This document shows positions 12,113 through 23,940 of a stretch of DNA of 64,000 bases, in pieces (position 1 is the first letter of the stretch; each line of letters opens with the position of its first letter). Under the pieces are notes generated by a model. That model was given only the letters and a program-made list of their open reading frames with translations. It was not told the DNA's origin and ran no database searches. A program made the position numbers and the translations under genes. The DNA is from Mangifera indica (Eukaryota > Streptophyta > Magnoliopsida > Sapindales > Anacardiaceae), in NCBI RefSeq assembly GCF_011075055.1, contig NC_058143.1, positions 18,922,930 through 18,986,929 of the forward strand, in the 5' to 3' direction.

Positions 12113-12901
12113 TCAATTGGCTGGTGGAGGCTTATGGGGTGGCTTGTTGTAGGGCTTTGGTTCCTTCTCCCCATGAGTTGGTGGCTTCAACTTCCTGGGT
12201 GGCTTATGAGGATCTTCCCCATGAGTTGGGGGCTTCTCCTTAGGTGGCGGCTTCTCTCCCTTGCCACCGTGTGGTGGTTGCTCCTCTCCTTTGCCATGTC
12301 CAGGGAAATTAGGCTTGTGTGAGTCCTCAACTTCTTCCACCAAAATGTGTTCATGTGGTGGCTTGTGTTTCGGTGGTTGCTTCTCTCCCTTGCCACCATG
12401 TCCTGGGTAAGGCTTGTGGGGTGGTTGCTTCTCTCCCTTGCCACCATGTCCTGGGAAATCAGGCTTGTGTGAGTCCTCAACTTCCTCCTCCAACATGTGT
12501 CCATGCGGTGGCTTGTGTTTTGGCGGTTGGTGCTCCCCCTTGCCACCATGTCCTGGGAAATCAGGCTTGTGTGAGTCCTCAACTTCCTCCTCCAACATGT
12601 GTCCATGGGGTGGTTTGTGTTTCGGTGGTTCCTTCTCACCCTTGCCGCCGTGTCCTGGGAAATCAGGCTTGTGGGGTGGTTGTCTCTCTCCCTTTCCACC
12701 ACGTCCTGGGAAATCAGGCTTGTGCGAGTCTTCAACCTCCTCTACCAACATGTGTCCATGAGGTGGTTTGTGTTTTGGGGGCTTGTGTTCTGGTGGGTTA
12801 TGCTCTTTTTTGGGAGGCTCATGATGGTAATCAGCAAGTGAAGAAGTGATGAAAAGAGCCACTCCAAGAAGAAACAACACTGATAAGTTTTTGGAAGACA
12901 T
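12113..12901 (-). CDS. His/Pro-rich secreted repeat protein, copy 3 (intact)
   Basis: 262 residues, the only copy with its full frame. A signal peptide (MSSKNLSVLFLLGVALFITS, likely cleaved after SSLA) leads into a mature chain starting DYHHEPPKKEHNPPEHKPP. Four units follow the pattern HGHM/EHI-L-(V/E)EEVEDSHKP-(D/N)FPGHGG, with short HKPDFPGHGG and HKPYPGHGG spacers. The tail is Pro/Lys-rich and ends NKPPHKPPPAN. No transmembrane segment follows the signal peptide, so secretion to the apoplast or wall is expected. The acidic EEVED blocks alternate with basic His/Lys/Pro blocks. I do not recognise a named family beyond plant proline-rich proteins. The start is fixed by the signal peptide and by a TATA box only 37 bp upstream. 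Confidence 0.85.
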   Translation of the reverse strand: MSSKNLSVLFLLGVALFITSSLADYHHEPPKKEHNPPEHKPPKHKPPHGHMLVEEVEDSHKPDFPGRGGKGERQPPHKPDFPGHGGKGEKEPPKHKPPHGHMLEEEVEDSHKPDFPGHGGKGEHQPPKHKPPHGHMLEEEVEDSHKPDFPGHGGKGEKQPPHKPYPGHGGKGEKQPPKHKPPHEHILVEEVEDSHKPNFPGHGKGEEQPPHGGKGEKPPPKEKPPTHGEDPHKPPRKLKPPTHGEKEPKPYNKPPHKPPPAN

Positions 12902-12937
12902 TTCCGAGTTTGTGGAAAACCAAGAAGATTGAGGATC

Positions 12938-12945
12938 CTTTTATA
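12938..12945 (-). promoter_or_regulatory. TATA box of repeat-protein copy 3
   Basis: TATAAAAG on the minus strand, 37 bp before the ATG at 12901. Position and flanks are conserved in all three copies. Confidence 0.65.
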
Positions 12946-12949
12946 GGAA

Positions 12950-15392
12950 ACGAAGGAGCTAGCCGATGTCATCACTTATGTAAGCTTCATTTGTCTTTTA
13001 TATCACTGCTACTTAAAATAGTCCACTTGCACATTCACATGCACGAATGATTAATTTCTTTTTTATATCTTTTTCCGGTTGCTATTGCCGAACATAATGT
13101 GAAAAGGGCCCATTCAAGCCCTCTATGTTGACAATCAGAGAATAATGTTCAACTCAAGTAACCATCACTCTAAAAAATTAGATGAACTTAACTGATCTAA
13201 TCCCATTACTGGTTTGTCAAATAACGAAGTTGGATATATATATATATAATATTATATAATATATGTATCCATACACATTTACCCTGCAAAGCCAGCCAGT
13301 AAACAAAATCAAGGAGATGGAAATTTCATACCAAAAGTGATGAACAGCTGGCTAGGCTCTTCTACTTAAGATAGTTTCTGGGCGATTTACCAATTGTTTT
13401 TCGACATTATTAAAGTTGCAGAAACCACGGACTGTCCAGTGAAGAATAACAATAAATGAATCAGTAGAGACAAGAGTTAATTAATAGTTGCCAATGTTGA
13501 ATATTTAGCTAAGTCTGCAGCTGGGGCAGGTAAGATATTATACTGACCTGACCAACCGGCTTTTGCATGGGATCTCACTCGTTTCCTTTCTTTGTTTTAT
13601 TTTCTTCCAAGAAATATCAATAAATAATTTAAATATATAATAATAAATTATTATAATTAAATAATTCTAATTAAAAATAAAATAATATCCTATATATCCA
13701 TTGAACTTACAAAAACTAATTACATTGCAGTATTAGAGCGCCAACAGTTATGAGATGGATATTAAATTATTATTAATTAAACAACCAATTACTTAAAAGT
13801 ATTGTTCACCGACTCAAAATTTCAGGCTGGACTAACCAGTGCATAATTTAAATAAATAATAAAGGAAGAAGTAGAACCACCCAAGACAATTACCACAATT
13901 CTGATAATGACTGACTAGTGATATAAAAGAAAAGAAAAGAAGAGAAAAATTCTGGATTTCCCATATGGCGTGTCTTCTTGTAAAGATGTTTTCAGTTCCC
14001 AATTGATTCTGGTACTAACGAGGGCTTTTCTCCGTTTCTCACCCTCGACGCTGACCTTTCTTCGGTACCTACTGGACCAGAATTGGACTATAAATTGCAC
14101 ATGATTCTTGTTTCTTTGAATCTTAAAGAGTATTAATCTACATTTCACATATTGTTTTGACTTTTATTCTAAATATAAATTTCATTTGTAAATTCAAAGT
14201 ATGTGGATTGCTTACAAATATTTATAATATTTTGTTAAAACAAATTATTAACTTTAATCCCCCATCTGGAATCTATGTATTCTGTTCCTACGTTTGTTCT
14301 GAAGAGCAGAAGGCCGAACAGCGATTCTTGCCTCCCATCCCATCCCATGCCTAGGCCGGTTTTGATATTTTACTCGCTGTTATCATGCAAACGATGATCC
14401 CACTCAAGGAAACCAATTCAGCCCAAAAAAACCCATTCAAGCTGCCAGCCTCAGTGGGCTTGTCTTTTCAATGAAAAGATGTACGAAACAACGTAACTTT
14501 TAATACTAAGCAATATACACCCAAATCAGCCCAGCCCAAACAACACATATTTCTGATTGAAGCCCTGTTCGGCATTTATTAAAAATTTTGATACCAAGTA
14601 ATTTAACTTTTTTTTTTTATATTTGTCACCTTGTTCAAAAAAATCTCACCATAGGTTTGAAATAATTTTATATTAAATTTGATCTAAATAAGTTTGAATT
14701 CAAATATTCAAATAAATTCGCATAGCTTACAAGGACAAGCTTGATTATTTGGTTTAAACTTAAATTTAAGCTGAAAAAATTCCAAAGGAATCTAAACATG
14801 TGCAAAACCAGGGATGGTACGAGCAGTAAGCAAGTGCGTGCATCAAACACATGGCGTCGCTTGCCGCCCAAAGCACTTAAAACACACAAAAAAAAATAAG
14901 TAAAAAAAAGGGTGATTCTGGTTCGCATTCTCATTCATGCGTGTGCGTAAATGTCATCGTGTTTGCCGTTATCTAATCTGAGTCAGAAGTGTGATAGGCT
15001 CAGGGGTCCATTTTCTCCTACCTTTTATCACTCAACGCTTGCACATTCACAAACCCATCTCAAGATTACTACCACAAACAACTACGCTCCCTGTGCTTTC
15101 CATCTTAAGCGAATATATTCTTCTTCTGCTTTTCATTTCAACCAGCGGATACCACCCTGTCTTTGTTTCTTTGCAACTTCACAAAGTAATCAAAATTATT
15201 TCTTTTTTGAAGAAGACTTGTAATTTCATTTGATTTAAAGCTCTTCTTCCTTTCTTTTCTTCTTATGAAGCACTCTTCTTCTTTATTCTTCTTTGCCTGT
15301 CTACCTTTTTCTGCTTCTTCTTTGTTTTGTTCTCTCTTTCTTTTACCTTATTCTTGACAATTAATTTGGAAAGGAAAGAAGATAATTAAGAT
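12950..15392. other. spacer between repeat-protein copy 3 and the PP1 gene
   Basis: The stretch 13215-14060 matches the upstream region of copy 2. At about 14075 (GGACCAGAATTGGACTATAA) similarity resumes to the 3' flank at 1120-1200 and 10985-11060, so a partial further duplication unit starts here. From roughly 14900 the strand becomes pyrimidine-rich (CTTCTTCTTT-type runs at 15240-15350), as expected for the promoter and 5' leader of the PP1 gene. I see no other gene. Confidence 0.5.
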
Positions 15393-17792
15393 ATGGAGAA
15401 GGCCGTTCTTGATAGTATAATTAACAAGCTTCTTGAAGTTAGAGCAAAGCCAGGGAAGCAAGTGCAGTTATCTGAGGATGAAATCAGGCAACTCTGTGTT
15501 GTCTCCAAGGGTATTTTCCTGAGGCAGCCTAATCTTTTGGAGCTTGAAGCTCCCATCAAGATATGTGGTATCTTTCTACAACGTCGCGTACTTAATTAAT
15601 TTGATCATCTTTGTGGTTCATTTCGACTCTTATGAGTTGGGTTGTTGTCAATTTTTGACCTTGATGAGTAGTATGGTCTTTGACTGAATTTGATCATTTC
15701 TGAAATTATTGCAAATTTTCTGTTTTTTATGTAAAAATTTCGATGTTTTTGAATTGGGCAGTGATTCACTTTTGAGTTTGACATATGAATTTCAGTTTCA
15801 TGGTATGCTTGAAATCTATATTTGGTGATGAATTTAGTTCCTTTTTTCCAGTTTGATTGTTGGTTAAACCAAGCATGCTAGTAATTGTTTGTGTTGTTAG
15901 ACATTGCCCCACTTTGTAGTTTATGAAATCAGTTGGTTATTTTTTAAATGAACCGCGGGCTCTAGTTGAGTTTTGCTTAGGAAAGTGCTGCTTCTGTTCT
16001 TGGATAGATCGGATCTTATTGTTGTTAGATTGTTCCTTTATGCATTACATCAATTTATGATTTTATTGAGGAACCCTGTGACAATTTGAATAAGACTTTG
16101 GAACATCTATTTCAGTAGGTATCATAGCTATTTACCTTTTGTACATGTAATGTAAGTGTACTCAATGTACTTAGCTGCATAAATATTTTCTTTATGTGCT
16201 GCAATAACCTATACCTTAAGCTGCTCTGTAATCCAAGTCTTGGCAGATAATTGTTCTTTAGACAGGCTAATTATTCCTTCTTATTTTTGTTAAACTTGAA
16301 TTAATAATCAGTGACCTTAGTAGCTTAAAATTACTTAAATCAGTCTAGTTATTCTTTCTCAATTTTGAGTAGACCGATGCCTAAGTGTATTATCTCCGTG
16401 AACTTCAGTTCTTCTTCCCTTATATAATTCTTAGGTTTTATTTTTTTCCTATCCTGTTTAAGCCTAAGAGCACACCTTTGGCCACAAATCACTAGCATAG
16501 ATCATCCTTGATGTTTCCTTGCTCTCCTGATCTGTATTAGTCAGACTGAAGATAATGTGGTAAAAGTTCTTATATTCTTTTCCACTTGCTACACATGCAA
16601 ATTTATATTTGGCATTTGTTCTCTGGAAATGCACTTTTATATTCATAATCATGTACTAATTCCCCCGCACTACAATTCCACAACTCCAGTTTTATTGATG
16701 CCTAGTTAAAACCAATTTTAGATGTATCGAATTATGTATTGCACTGTATTGGAAGTTTTTAAGTTTTTATCTAGAAATGCTTTATCTGTAAGTATAGAAA
16801 GTAGAACATATGAATACTTCCTAAGACACTTTCTGAGAAAACAAAAAGAACACCTCAGTTGCTTGGGTTATATTCTGAATGTTTTTGTTACTTATTCTTT
16901 TTAATGACACCCAGGGGATATCCATGGCCAGTACACTGATCTTCTGAGGCTTTTTGAATATGGTGGTTTACCTCCTCGTTCCAATTACTTATTCTTAGGT
17001 GATTATGTAGATCGTGGAAAGCAAAGCCTAGAAACAATTTGCCTTCTCCTTGCATATAAAATAAAATATCCAGAAAACTTCTTCCTTCTGAGGGGCAACC
17101 ATGAATGTGCTTCAATAAATCGTATTTATGGATTTTATGATGAGTGTAAACGCAGATTTAATGTCAGACTTTGGAAAGTATTCACAGATTGCTTCAACTG
17201 CCTACCTGTGGCAGCTCTTATTGATGAAAAGATACTCTGTATGCATGGTGGACTTTCTCCTGACTTGCATAAGTTGGATGAGATAAGAAATTTACCACGA
17301 CCTACTGAGGTTCCAGAAAGTGGTTTGCTATCTGATCTCCTGTGGTCTGATCCTGGTAAAGACATTAAAGGTTGGGGGCCAAATGAAAGAGGAGTTTCCT
17401 ATACCTTTGGTGCTGATTTGGTGAAAGAGTTTCTTCAGAAGCATGATCTTGATTTAATTTGTCGCGCTCACCAGGTTTGGGATGCCTTCAAACTGAATCA
17501 TTGTGCCCTAAGAAAGAGTAGTGTGTTTTCACTCATTGGTTATTTTTTCAACAAATTGCAGGTTGTGGAAGATGGTTATGAATTTTTTGCTGATAGGCAG
17601 ATGGTAACCATATTTTCAGCGCCTAATTACTGTGGGGAGTTTGACAATGCTGGTGCCATGATGAGTGTGGATGAAACTCTAATGTGTTCTTTTCAAATAT
17701 TAAAGCCCCCAGATAAGAAGCCAAAGTTCAGTTTTGGGAGCACAACCACTGTTAAGTCTGCTCCTCCAATCAAAATGAAGGTAATATTATAA
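15393..17792 (+). CDS. Ser/Thr protein phosphatase PP1 catalytic subunit (TOPP type)
   Basis: Exons 15393-15567, 16915-17474 and 17562-17792 give 321 residues. It should dephosphorylate Ser/Thr proteins as a two-metal enzyme, targeted by regulatory partners in nucleus and cytoplasm. PP1 signatures are all present: GDIHGQY (metal Asp60, His62), GDYVDRG (Asp88), RGNHE (Asn120, His121), [14 protein letters not shown] and [16 protein letters not shown]-terminal [10 protein letters not shown] and [12 protein letters not shown] are typical of plant TOPPs. Residue 40 is Gly where the family usually has Glu. Intron 1 is 1,347 bp; intron 2 is 87 bp and stays open in frame. The 3' end is ambiguous. Reading on gives Lys-Val-Ile-Leu-stop, while splicing at 17780 (AAG/GTAATA) to a strong acceptor at 18139 gives Lys-Trp-stop. 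Confidence 0.9.
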
Positions 17793-20190
17793 TTTGTTAT
17801 TTAAACACTCCGTGCCCTCCCAAATTTTCAGCATCGTCCACTTATATTCAAATATCAATTGTTGATTAAAGTAAATAAAGTAGTCACCTAAGGAATCTTT
17901 GTTGACAGATTAAAGAAAAGAAAAAAAAGTTACACCTAGTCTAAATTTAAGCTTGCTCTTCAAATTAAGAATGAGTACTCCAGACCGGAAAGTGATTGTC
18001 TTATTCATATTGACACTCTCTTATCTTATTCCTTTTGGTTTTCTGATAATATTTTCCTGTGTATCTCAACATTTTCTAATTCTTAAAATTTTAGTTTAAA
18101 AGCTTGCATAATTTTCTCTGAACTTTCTATTTTTCTCAGTGGTGACGGATGAGATATCTGAAGAAGGCCAGAAAGTTAGATCATGGAATATTAACAAAGT
18201 AGTCATCTAAGGAGTCCAAGAGTTTGTTCCCGTGATGGGAAGAATATGCATTGGCAGCTGTACTTAGTCAAGCTAAGGAGAATCAAAAATGTTACTCTGC
18301 CACCAGGATTTTGGAAGCTATAATATTTTGTTCTACTCTCTTCATGTACATTATTGATGCAATGCATATATTACTCTGTTGTTTCTCACTCTTGTTTCAA
18401 CTGAAGTCTCTCTTCAGCTTCTCTGCTGATGCCCTTGTTTCATAATCCTTCAATCCCAGCATGAAAATCAGATGGTTGTCTTGACATTCCCGGTGGAATG
18501 CATTGTTCCTCCTCCATAACTGGCATGAGTGTGTTTTGTTTCTCAATATATATCTCATTTATAAAATTTGCACCGGACAGTGGTTGATAAGCCCTTTTGC
18601 ACAGCTTGTTTGTGCATAACAACTTGACAGATTCAGTGGTAAATCGCATTGGAAACACAAATGAATGCTCAGACAGGAGAACCATGATAGATTTCTCAAG
18701 TTAATTGGGCCGTACTGTAATCAGGAACAACCAAGTAAAGGATAAGGGTATAATTACACTTCTTCTGGGCTTAAAGTTATGCACCTTCAGGGCATTTCCT
18801 TGGGCATCACAGATACCGGTTGCTCGTTTCCCTGTAAAACTTTCTCTAAACTTTGTTAAAAGGAAAATTAAAATAATAATAATAACAACAACAACAATCT
18901 CGAAGATTTAAAAAGTATTTTTTGATAATATTTGAACTTTGAAGCATTCTGCAGAAGCCTTGACACAGATGAAGCTGGGTTGGAATCCAGCTAGTAGCAT
19001 CAATTAAAGTTGTTTACTTCTGCTTTTGTGGGGTGCCTTTCATCTTCATTTGCATTGCATGCCTCACTTCAGGCATTTTAAAATGGACCACTTATAATAA
19101 TCTTGAGCATGCATATGCATATGAATAAGATAGCTATTTATCTAGCTTCAATGCATGCGCATGAACCTTTTGATATTGCAAATTATGTTTACTTTCCAAC
19201 TTATGCATGTCTTGCCCATTTGGCTTTTCCTTAACATTATTCACCAGTTTGCATCAGAATCCAGAGTGCACCTAATAAAGTCATAACAATGACCTTCAAA
19301 AGGCTCTTTAAATTCTCTCAAAACCATGCATTGCCAAATACCTAATCCACTTTCATATATTCTGGAAGGCTAATTCTGCATTATCTTGGTGATATTCTAA
19401 AATTCTAAAGCGAATTCCGGACCATTTCAAATCGTAATTAGGATTCTATTGGAAGCAGCCGTCCAATTGCATCTTACATACGAGTTTTTGACCCCTTGAA
19501 TTCAAGTCTTGGAGATTTATCTTTTCTCTTTGGCGTTAAATAGGAAGACAGTTTACATACAACCAAATGGGTCATTTTCTTAAATACAGAACGTAGCTTG
19601 GTCCATCATCAAAGCGCGTTGCTGTTTCCACAACCCGTGTTGGAATGTCAGTCAGGGTGGAGCCTGGAAGAGTTACAGGTGAGTAGAAGACAGTAAGCAG
19701 AAGACGTGACTGATTCATCCAAACTCCATCTCCAAAGTCCATTCACAGTTGAATCTTCCATGCCATATGTTGTCATAATAAATTCCTCTAATTACAATGG
19801 TGTGTGAAAGGCTAGACTTTCTCCCATAAAAAATATCAAAAGCCTTTAACTATGTATGTAATATATTTGTATGAAAATGATGGAATTGTTTTTTCTTTTG
19901 TGTTTGTATATGACTTAAATATTGAATTACAATTCAGAAGATGTTTGTGATCATCTGGTGAACAACCTTTATACTTATTTAAACAAATTATTTTGAAAAA
20001 GACTAGAAGAAGGTTTTACACTAATAATACAAGAGAAAATCAGTGACAACAATAATCAATTTCAAGACACCCAATATTTACGCAGTTTGCCCGTGTTCGC
20101 GAAGCCGTCCTCAATTTTATTAAACTGAAAAAAAAAAAAAAATCTATTTGAGGTTGTAGGGATTTGAACTAGTGTTTCTCTTGTATTTTA
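17793..20190. other. PP1 3' region and intergenic DNA
   Basis: 17793-18139 is either 3' UTR or a last intron of the PP1 gene. 18140-18700 looks like transcribed 3' UTR, with no long frame. Beyond that I see nothing gene-like to 20190. There are ATAATAATAACAACAACAAC runs at 18870-18895 and ordinary AT-rich DNA. Confidence 0.4.
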
Positions 20191-20990
20191 GGCCAAAAAA
20201 ACTTATTTCTATTCAAGTAGCTTATATGTTCTAATTTTTAAAAATTTAAATACTCATCTATCACTCAAAATTTATTAAAATTTTATGTTAAAGTTATAGG
20301 TAAAACTGTCATTTTACTAATGACATTAGAAAAATTATAATTTTATCTTATTTCTTTGTCCAAGTTTTAAAAATCAATAATTTTATATCTATCTAAACAT
20401 TTTCAATTTTGAAAAATGACTATTTACCCCTCACACATAGGTTTTTCTTTTGTCCTCTCTTCGGGCACCACTTCATCACTAGCGCTTCCTCTTCCTATTT
20501 TTATTGTTAGAATTGTTTAGATAACTATCGTGGGAGGCTGTTTGATGAAGAGACGACGAAGAGATCTTGGAAGAGACAGAGACAAATCATCTCTATCTCT
20601 TCGAAGTCAAAGAGTCTCTTCGCTTTCATCTTGGAAGAGAAGACGAAGAGATCGATGAAGAGACTTCATCTTTTCGTCACAGAGCTTCCAAGGTGGTCAG
20701 TCGAATGATTTTGACAGTGAAGGTGGGAAGAGTAAATTGCTAATGACAGAGTGATGGCAAGAGAGGGGAAAAGAAAAAAAACCTAAGTGTAAGGAGAAAA
20801 TAATCACTTTTTAAAATTGAAAATATTTAAGCAAGAGTAAAGTTATTAGTTTTTAAAACATAGAGAGGGAAAAGAAATAAAATTATAATTTTTTTAATAT
20901 TATTGATAAAATAATAATTTTACCCTTGAATCGAATTGAAATTTTAACCCAAAATTTCAATTATATCCCAACTAAAGTACATTTTCATAT
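20191..20990. mobile_element. family A long-TIR MITE, degraded (copy 2)
   Basis: It begins GGCCAAAAAAACTTATTTC, the same terminal pattern as the other family A copies. An inner arm at 20292-20410 (GTAAAACTGTCATTTTACTA) mirrors 20820-20925, whose reverse complement reads GTAAAATTATTATTTTATCA. The loop is GAAGACGAAGAG-rich, as in copies 1 and 3. The outer right end has decayed, so the right boundary is approximate and no target duplication is visible. Confidence 0.55.
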
Positions 20991-23803
20991 CCATCGACAG
21001 ATTACGAACGTTTCATGTATGAAATGTCTGTTCCAACCCTCCAGCATGCTCTTTCTGCTTGTTCCCTTTCCTGTTCTTCTTCTAGCAAGTCAGCATACTA
21101 GGAACACGTTTGTTCCTCTTCGGAACGATCACAAGGCTTTTGAAACAGGCACCAGCATAATTTCTAGAACAAGTGTTATAGACCTTCTACAACACTTAAA
21201 ACAATCTCGTTGCACTTCTTTTGTCGTTTTGAATTTTCGAATATGAGCCACGTATACTTAATAATTGCAATCATTGTGTAAAAGTTAGGTCATACTATTG
21301 CCACATGGATGTCCACCAAGCAACAACATTCGGTCTCAACTCAACCACTTAATTCTTGAGAAGATTAAAAATGGATTAATCAAAACAGAACATAATTCCA
21401 CTTCAAAGTTTGTTGCCGGCATTTTCCGAACTCTTTGCTGTCTTGTTGGCAAGTGGGGCGTTATTGACGTGCATAATCCAACTTGAGAGGCAGTTTTATC
21501 TTTTATGAAGCAAAACTGAAGGAGCAATATGTGGAACTTATAACGCACACAGAAAAAGACAGGCAAATGGAGCATGTAAAGATAGAGTAATATACCGTAC
21601 CTATCTCTTTTGAGTATTTAAATGTATATATATTTACATGTGTCTTCACATGATTGGATGTTATTCTATTATTGATTCAAAATCAACCAATTACATAATG
21701 ACATATAAAATATATATTTATGGGTTAAGATAACAGCTCTATGAATATATTGCTCTTGCTTATCCTCATATTCTTTTGTCTCTTTCCTTTTTTTTAAGCA
21801 ATATACATGCCTCCTTTAATGTGAACGTGCCAATTAATAGGTCAAAGTAAACGGATTTTGGATTGACGTTGCAAATGTTTCGACAATTTGATACTTAGTT
21901 TCGCTCAAACAATAGTCCAGTATTGGCTAGACTTGTTCATTGGTTATCCAAAAAAAGGAATAAGCGGCTGCAAGTTAACAGAATGAAAATTTGTTAAGGC
22001 TTAAAAAGCTTGTGCTTATATGATAGTCAACCCATTGAGTTTTTCAGAAATAATTCTGATAACGTGATCAAGATATTTTCTACTAAACCACTATAAAATT
22101 ATATAGTACATTGTTTTATTACTTTACTTTTATTGAAGTTCATCTAAATGTAGCTTTGACCCGAAACTTCAATTTAAGAACATGAAACTTTTGCGTGTAG
22201 ATGGAAGGAATTCGACCAAATACTTATTAACAAAACTTAATTATTTTTGCTTAAACAATAATCCAATATTGGCTAGAATTGTTCATTGATTATCAAGTTG
22301 ATATAAAAAAATTTCTCACAGAATAATGGTCAACCCAGTTTTATAATGAACCACCAATAGTCAACCCATTTTTGCTTTAAAAAATTGTGCCCATATGATG
22401 AACCACCAACACAGATAATTTTTTCTCGTAAATCATAAATTATTTTATAATGATCAAGTTATTCTCATATATGTGTGTCATCATCCATGCATCGTCTAAT
22501 CGATGCATAAATCTTTGTAATATTGTATAGATTTATATGATGTTATCTAGTCATTTTTGTTGGATTTTGTGTGGTTTTCAAGTTGAGAAACCACTAAGGA
22601 GAGAGACCGTATATAAGACCAATCAACAGTTAAAACCGATTGATAGCTGGAAAGTGTGATCGGAAAAAATCAAACTCTTAAGCAGAGAAATGCAATTTAT
22701 TAAACTTTTTTTTGGTTTGGGGGGCGGCGGTGTGTTGTAATTGTTAGGTTGGGCCTGGAAAATGCAATTTTTTAGTTTTGACCTGGAAAATGCCATTATT
22801 AGTTTTTCTAACTTTGACTGGAAAATGTAATTTTCCAAATTTTGTGTGGGAAAAAATGCCATGGTTGCAATTTTCCAAATTTTGGGTAGGTAAACTTCAG
22901 GAATTTGGAATAACACCGAAGCTTGAGTGGTAAAAAGACTTTTGGTATAATAAGATATTTGCTATAAAAGAACTATAAAATAACAGAGCACTTTGTTTTA
23001 TTACTTTAAGTTCGTTTAAATGTCATTTTGACCCGAAACTTCAATTCAATAATATGGAACAGTTGCGTGTAAATTGAAGGAATTCCACCAAATAACAATT
23101 ATTATTAATAAGAGAACAAGAAGGAAGAGTGTAGATCAAAATGTGAAGGAACAAAACTACATCCTTCTCTATTGTTTGACGATTCTATGTGCATTCTTTG
23201 GCTAAGATAGCGGCTATGTGATAAGGTCAATATATACAGTCAAGTCAGCTTATGTTATAATGTTTATTATCAGAAATTCCACGCACGATGTTAAAAGGGG
23301 ATAGCTGTTCAAAGATGGAAGTTACAGCATTCCAGTTGCCTTCTTCATCACGTCTGCTTGATAATGGACAATTCATAATTTGCCTTGAAATATGAAATAT
23401 CAGGTACTGTTTTTTTATGTGTTTTCCACATGAACTACACGACGTTTCACCATATGATTGGATCACAAATGCATAAGAATTTTACATGATTCTGACGTAT
23501 ATATTACTTTAAGCCATCACTTTAACTTGCACACCCCGGAGATGGAAAAACACCAGTCAAATAGTACAAGGTTAAAAAAGGCTGAGACAGCGGCTATTTG
23601 GACTAGTTGAGTTGTGAATGAAGCCCTAATATCAACTGTGAAGGACTATTATCAATTCACTGTAGGAAACCTGTGGAATATATGAGGAGGAAACGTCTTA
23701 GAAAATGAAGCGCCAATTAAAATTGTGAAGGGGTTGAATTAATGTGTAAGGAAGCTTGAAAGCAATGAAAGCGTTGACACAGATAAAAAAATAATAAATT
23801 ATG
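20991..23803. other. upstream region of the PHT1 gene
   Basis: AT-rich DNA with several short direct duplications and no recognised gene. A 75-codon plus-strand frame at 21019-21246 starts with a hydrophobic stretch (MLFLLVPFPVLLLAS) but has no family resemblance I can name. 22690-22910 holds short repeats of the core CTGGAAAATGCAATTTTCC. Confidence 0.4.
21890..23115 (+). repeat. direct duplications upstream of PHT1
   Basis: The stretch CAAACAATAGTCCAGTATTGG near 21905 recurs in altered form near 22254. A longer stretch with TTGACCCGAAACTTCAATT, then GCGTGTA and GGAAGGAATTC, occurs at 22080-22240 and again at 22965-23115. The copies differ by many substitutions, so the duplications are old. 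No terminal structure identifies them as a known element. Confidence 0.5.
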
Positions 23804-23811
23804 GTATATGC
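23804..23811 (+). promoter_or_regulatory. P1BS-like site (PHR1 binding), distal
   Basis: GTATATGC fits the GNATATNC phosphate-starvation element bound by PHR1-type MYB factors. It lies about 60 bp upstream of a TATA-like TTAAATAG at 23866, just before the presumed transcription start of the PHT1 gene. The motif is short and expected every few kb by chance; position and gene identity are what support it. Confidence 0.45.
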
Positions 23812-23923
23812 CATAATTGTCATTAGATGCCGGAGTTGATTCTGGGCTTTAGTAAGCTCTCGCTGCTTAAATAGCCAGCCAACATAGCCAAAAATTTCCA
23901 GCTCTCTCGTCTCTTCCTTCACT

Positions 23924-23931
23924 GCATATTC
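23924..23931 (+). promoter_or_regulatory. P1BS-like site, proximal
   Basis: GCATATTC also fits GNATATNC. It lies at the end of the presumed PHT1 leader exon, 113 bp downstream of the start of the distal site. Confidence 0.35.
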
Positions 23932-23940
23932 AAAAAGCAG

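Larger units (their letters stand above)
9988..13250 (+). repeat. segmental duplication, block C (paired with 124-3530)
   Basis: Second copy of the block described at 124-3530, carrying repeat-protein copy 3. The 2.1 kb at 9988-12112 is non-coding 3' flank with no gene seen. It begins about 50 bp right of the family A MITE, so the duplication breakpoint and the MITE are close neighbours. Confidence 0.85.
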
